IMG/VR virus record: IMGVR_UViG_3300005918_000125
Coordinates: 1-24,340 of that record
Strand: one strand, 5' to 3'
DNA length: 24,340 nucleotides
From: a virus
Position numbers and translations under genes: made by a program. Shown here piece by piece: positions 22,027 to 24,340 of this stretch; positions within the stretch are counted from its first letter, which is position 1, and every line of letters starts with the position of its first letter. The notes below the pieces were generated by a model, which saw only the letters and a program-made list of their open reading frames with translations, searched no databases and was not told the origin of the DNA.

Positions 22027-23423
22027 TCTATCGATACCTCTGTCATTTCCTCATTACCCGGCATTCCCAATCCAAAGAAACACCGCATCATCAAACTATC
22101 AGCAAAGTCAGGGGATCTACCAATCACATCTTTAATTTCATCTTTGCTGATAACTTGTAATTTCTTCTCATTGTCCTCGACATCTTTACGTTTGATACCC
22201 TCTAGTTCCTGAATAATCCAGTTACGAATATCAAGCGGTACTTCCGGGTAGCACCCAAGTTTCCCTTCGTTCACTAAATCTGCTAACTTGAAATAACATT
22301 GAGCCCGAAGGTTCTTGAAGGAATATCTATCAGTCTCTTGAAATCTGTATTGCTTATCGTCATCAAATTCGGTAACCGGTCGACCAGCATTGACGAATGC
22401 ACATACGCCTGGTAGATGGTCAACCACGCCCCCACCTACACCATCCTGGTCAACTACAACGTGTTCGAACGGAATTCGATATTGCTTACATTTATTCTTT
22501 ATCTTGTCCTCCAAGAAATTCGTCGAGCTCTTATCATAATACCATACTTTCCTGATATAATAACCTTGCCATAGAACAATAACTGCTTTGTCTCTCCCAA
22601 ACCTCGCAACATCAACACTCAAATACATATCACTATCTGCCTGTGGATCATAGGCTTTTCCAAATATTTTAAGAATATTCTCGTATTCCATGAGAGCTGC
22701 AGAATCGTCATCATATTCCCAAAGTCCGTTCTTCAGTCTCTCTCGCATCACTCGGTCTTTAATTTTATTTAACTGTATTCCATAAGTCTCGGCGGTATAT
22801 GGATTATCTGTATATAGTGATTGTATGAAACAAGTGTCTCTCGGTAACACATCCTCTTTCCATTTAATATAGAAATCAAAGTACACCCAGTTCTTCTTCG
22901 GGTTGCACGTCAGAAATATCTTAGCATACAAATTACACTCATCGTTCATATGTCGGCCTATCCTAGATTTCAGAACCTCGAAGGCTTTGCTGTTAATCTC
23001 GCCAACTTCTTCCAACCATCCGCCGGTGTATTCTGTACTACCGAATCTCTCGTATAGTGGGTCTGCTGGTTTGTATGCAACGTCGAGAAGATCTATTCTC
23101 GAGCCGTTCCAGAATTGAATATAATTGTATTGAGAATTAAGTTTCCAACAACTCATTGGGATGTTATGTCTTTTACAAACTTTCTGGAATGTGATAAATG
23201 TAGAAGCCATGATTCTCTTGAGTTCATTTCTACCTATAAACCATTTAGATCCCGGGTGTGCAATACACATAATGAGAAGCCATTCGCAACCAATCCAAGA
23301 TTTACCACCACCTGCTCCTCCACCAAATAGTATAAACTGAGTGAAGTCATCTTTCAGACGTTCCCAGCATTCCCCTTGTTTGATTGTAGGATTTATCTTT
23401 ATTTGAAAAGCTTTCTTTGACAA
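22020..23423 (-). CDS. terL: Terminase large subunit
   Basis: A 467-residue packaging motor. The ATPase domain has Walker A GGAGGGKS (residues 35-42), a Walker B region YTGGWLEEVGEI (about 132-143), and the coupling motif FLTCNPKKNW. The nuclease domain has SVDVARFGRDKAVIVLW, the second acidic motif VVVDQDGVGGGVVDHL, and the third DFADSLMM near the C-terminus. The start is TTG at 23423, with AAAGAGG seven bases upstream; no ATG fits better. It binds the portal, cuts the DNA concatemer and drives it into the head. It follows the small subunit after one intervening small membrane gene. Confidence 0.93.
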   Translation of the reverse strand: MSKKAFQIKINPTIKQGECWERLKDDFTQFILFGGGAGGGKSWIGCEWLLIMCIAHPGSKWFIGRNELKRIMASTFITFQKVCKRHNIPMSCWKLNSQYNYIQFWNGSRIDLLDVAYKPADPLYERFGSTEYTGGWLEEVGEINSKAFEVLKSRIGRHMNDECNLYAKIFLTCNPKKNWVYFDFYIKWKEDVLPRDTCFIQSLYTDNPYTAETYGIQLNKIKDRVMRERLKNGLWEYDDDSAALMEYENILKIFGKAYDPQADSDMYLSVDVARFGRDKAVIVLWQGYYIRKVWYYDKSSTNFLEDKIKNKCKQYRIPFEHVVVDQDGVGGGVVDHLPGVCAFVNAGRPVTEFDDDKQYRFQETDRYSFKNLRAQCYFKLADLVNEGKLGCYPEVPLDIRNWIIQELEGIKRKDVEDNEKKLQVISKDEIKDVIGRSPDFADSLMMRCFFGLGMPGNEEMTEVSIEW

Positions 23424-23438
23424 TGTATTTCCTCTTTT

Positions 23439-23488
23439 TAAAAAATGTGAACCGTTTTCATCAGCCTTTTATCACCCACGGTTTCCAC
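23439..23488 (-). terminator. Imperfect hairpin and T6 before the large terminase
   Basis: GTG-AACCGT pairs with ACGGTT-CAC (arms 23488-23478 and 23455-23447) with a two-base bulge and a 22-base loop; minus-strand T6 follows (23445-23440). This is the only notable structure in the 83-base gap between the small membrane gene and terL. It could attenuate transcription or affect the TTG start that follows. The stem is weak. Confidence 0.3.
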
Positions 23489-23506
23489 AAGTGTGACAGA
23501 TGACTA

Positions 23507-23734
23507 TTAAACTTTACAAACCACAGTCGGTAACTTATGTTCTTCATCATATCCACGAACACAATAATTCATAGGCTCTGTGAATTCCTGACATGATAGT
23601 ACACCGTTGTCGTCTATAACATAACTGGTTATCTCATCGTCCTCTCCTCTCACAAAATCAGCAACTACTGCGAGTGTCATGATAATCATACATATCATAA
23701 CTACAATTCCTACTAATTTATTAAATTTAGTCAT
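23507..23734 (-). CDS. Small exported or membrane-anchored Cys protein
   Basis: A 75-residue protein with an N-terminal membrane segment at about residues 6-27 (LVGIVVMICMIIMTLAVVAD) followed by an acidic stretch (RGEDDEITSYVI) and three cysteines (SCQEF, NYCVRG, VVCKV) in a presumably outer domain. It starts inside the small terminase stop (ATGA overlap), a surprising neighbour for packaging genes. No family was recognised. It may alter the host envelope, for example excluding other viruses, but this is speculation from topology. Confidence 0.65.
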   Translation of the reverse strand: MTKFNKLVGIVVMICMIIMTLAVVADFVRGEDDEITSYVIDDNGVLSCQEFTEPMNYCVRGYDEEHKLPTVVCKV

Positions 23735-24126
23735 TTTTGTTTTTCACCTTCTATATCTAATACCTTCCCAACTACTATTTTCTCGTTGGACGGTTCATTA
23801 AAACTAACCTTAATTTCTGAAGTTCCGAAATGCGCAACTTCCTGTCTCTCAGCATATCCTCTATTTTTACCAAGTGTTGCCAACACCCACTTAATAGCCC
23901 AGTCAGACTCAGCGTTAACTTTCTTTATTAATTTAGTTTCTGTAAGGTCAAGAAATTTTTCTTTCTCATGCCTTATAGCATCTCTGATATCTTGATTCTT
24001 AGGATGATTAATCCATACGTGTAATGTAGAGTATGATATACCGGTACGTTTTGATATTGCTAGTATTATGCCACCGCTGTCTACAATAGCTTTCTTTACC
24101 ATAGCTTTTGATATTCTACTGGCCAT
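23731..24126 (-). CDS. terS: Terminase small subunit
   Basis: A 131-residue DNA-binding protein. The N-terminal helix-turn-helix spans about residues 8-40 (KAIVDSGGIILAISKRTGIS, then YSTLHVWINHP), followed by helices with FLDLTETKLIKKV and the family-typical DWAIKWVLATLGKNRGYAER. This pattern is that of phage small terminase subunits, which recognise the packaging site and load the large subunit. The gene overlaps the previous one by TAATG and the next by ATGA. The packaging site itself was not found. Confidence 0.82.
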   Translation of the reverse strand: MASRISKAMVKKAIVDSGGIILAISKRTGISYSTLHVWINHPKNQDIRDAIRHEKEKFLDLTETKLIKKVNAESDWAIKWVLATLGKNRGYAERQEVAHFGTSEIKVSFNEPSNEKIVVGKVLDIEGEKQK

Positions 24127-24340
24127 TATAATTTACTCGCTGTCTTACCTGTCAGTGTTTCCCAGCGAGTAATAATTATCTGAACATACACTGGGTCGAG
24201 TTCCATCATGAAACATTTACGTTTCAGGTCGTTCATTTCACTCTTCAACATATCCCAATCGGTCTCAGCTAATTCAGTAAGTCTGTTATCTGCGATTCTC
24301 AAGGCTTTCACTTGTGCTTCAGATAGATCGTCTACCAATA
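24126..24340 (-). CDS. ParB-like / DNA methyltransferase protein, partial and internally shortened
   Basis: The 71 visible codons continue past the right edge. Their N-terminal part, DLSEAQVKALRIADNRLTEL, matches the end of a ParB-type nuclease domain, and the C-terminal part, KCFMMELDPVYVQIIITRWE followed by TLTGKTASKL, matches the last strand and helix of phage N6/N4 DNA methyltransferases. In the usual fusion some 250 residues of methyltransferase, with the DPPY motif, lie between the two parts; here they are joined directly after LKSEMNDL. No frameshift is involved. The gene precedes terS, where such fusions often occur. It is either an in-frame deletion or an assembly join. Confidence 0.7.
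   Translation of the reverse strand, partial: LVDDLSEAQVKALRIADNRLTELAETDWDMLKSEMNDLKRKCFMMELDPVYVQIIITRWETLTGKTASKL

Noticed and set aside
1-24340. Integrated provirus signs such as integrase, attachment sites or flanking tRNA
   Set aside because: None were seen; both edges lie within viral-type genes or unresolved sequence, so lifestyle cannot be decided from this window.

Overview
The window is a contiguous structural-gene block of a tailed, siphovirus-like double-stranded DNA virus (HK97-fold capsid, Caudoviricetes type). Almost every gene lies on the minus strand, so the genome reads from right (packaging) to left (tail and lysis). The host is most likely an archaeon. The reasons are three near-identical TATA-type promoters (AGTAGTATTTAAATA, two of them about 28 bases before the start codon, leaving almost no leader), poly-T terminators without a hairpin, and three exported proteins dense in N-glycosylation sequons and cysteines in the style of DPANN/Woesearchaeota-like surface proteins. 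Host assignment is inference; a bacterial host is not excluded, because many genes have strong Shine-Dalgarno (SD) sites.

Layout from right to left. 24340-22020: tail end of a ParB/methyltransferase-type gene, small terminase, a small membrane protein, large terminase. 22026-20322: small regulatory and unknown genes (winged helix, coiled coil, membrane protein). 20287-16953 behind promoter 1: portal, a beta-rich virion protein, an SPP1 gp7/Mu F-like minor head protein. 16908-14665 behind promoter 2: prohead protease fused to a scaffold, major capsid protein, small decoration-like protein, then a poly-T terminator. 14640-7265: a structured leader, a second decoration-like protein, unknowns, a 57-residue membrane protein, three consecutive signal-peptide proteins, then the head-tail joining genes. 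7194-957 behind promoter 3: tail terminator, tail tube, frameshifted tail assembly chaperone, very short tape measure, distal tail protein, tail hub/fibre, a holin-like protein, and a T10 terminator. On the plus strand, converging on this, is a papain-family cysteine peptidase (197-943), a candidate lysis or host-surface enzyme.

The most notable points are: an in-frame internal start with a perfect SD that would make the scaffold separately from the protease; a programmed -1 frameshift at an A10 run that joins two tail-chaperone frames; the viral papain-like peptidase beside a holin-like gene; the three exported glycoprotein-like genes inside the head module, one with three identical 57-bp repeats; the duplicated promoter cassette; and a ParB-methyltransferase gene whose catalytic core appears to have been deleted in frame. 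All ORFs close with TAA, TAG or TGA and none needs recoding, so the standard code fits. No tRNA, rRNA, CRISPR array, integrase or transposase was seen.
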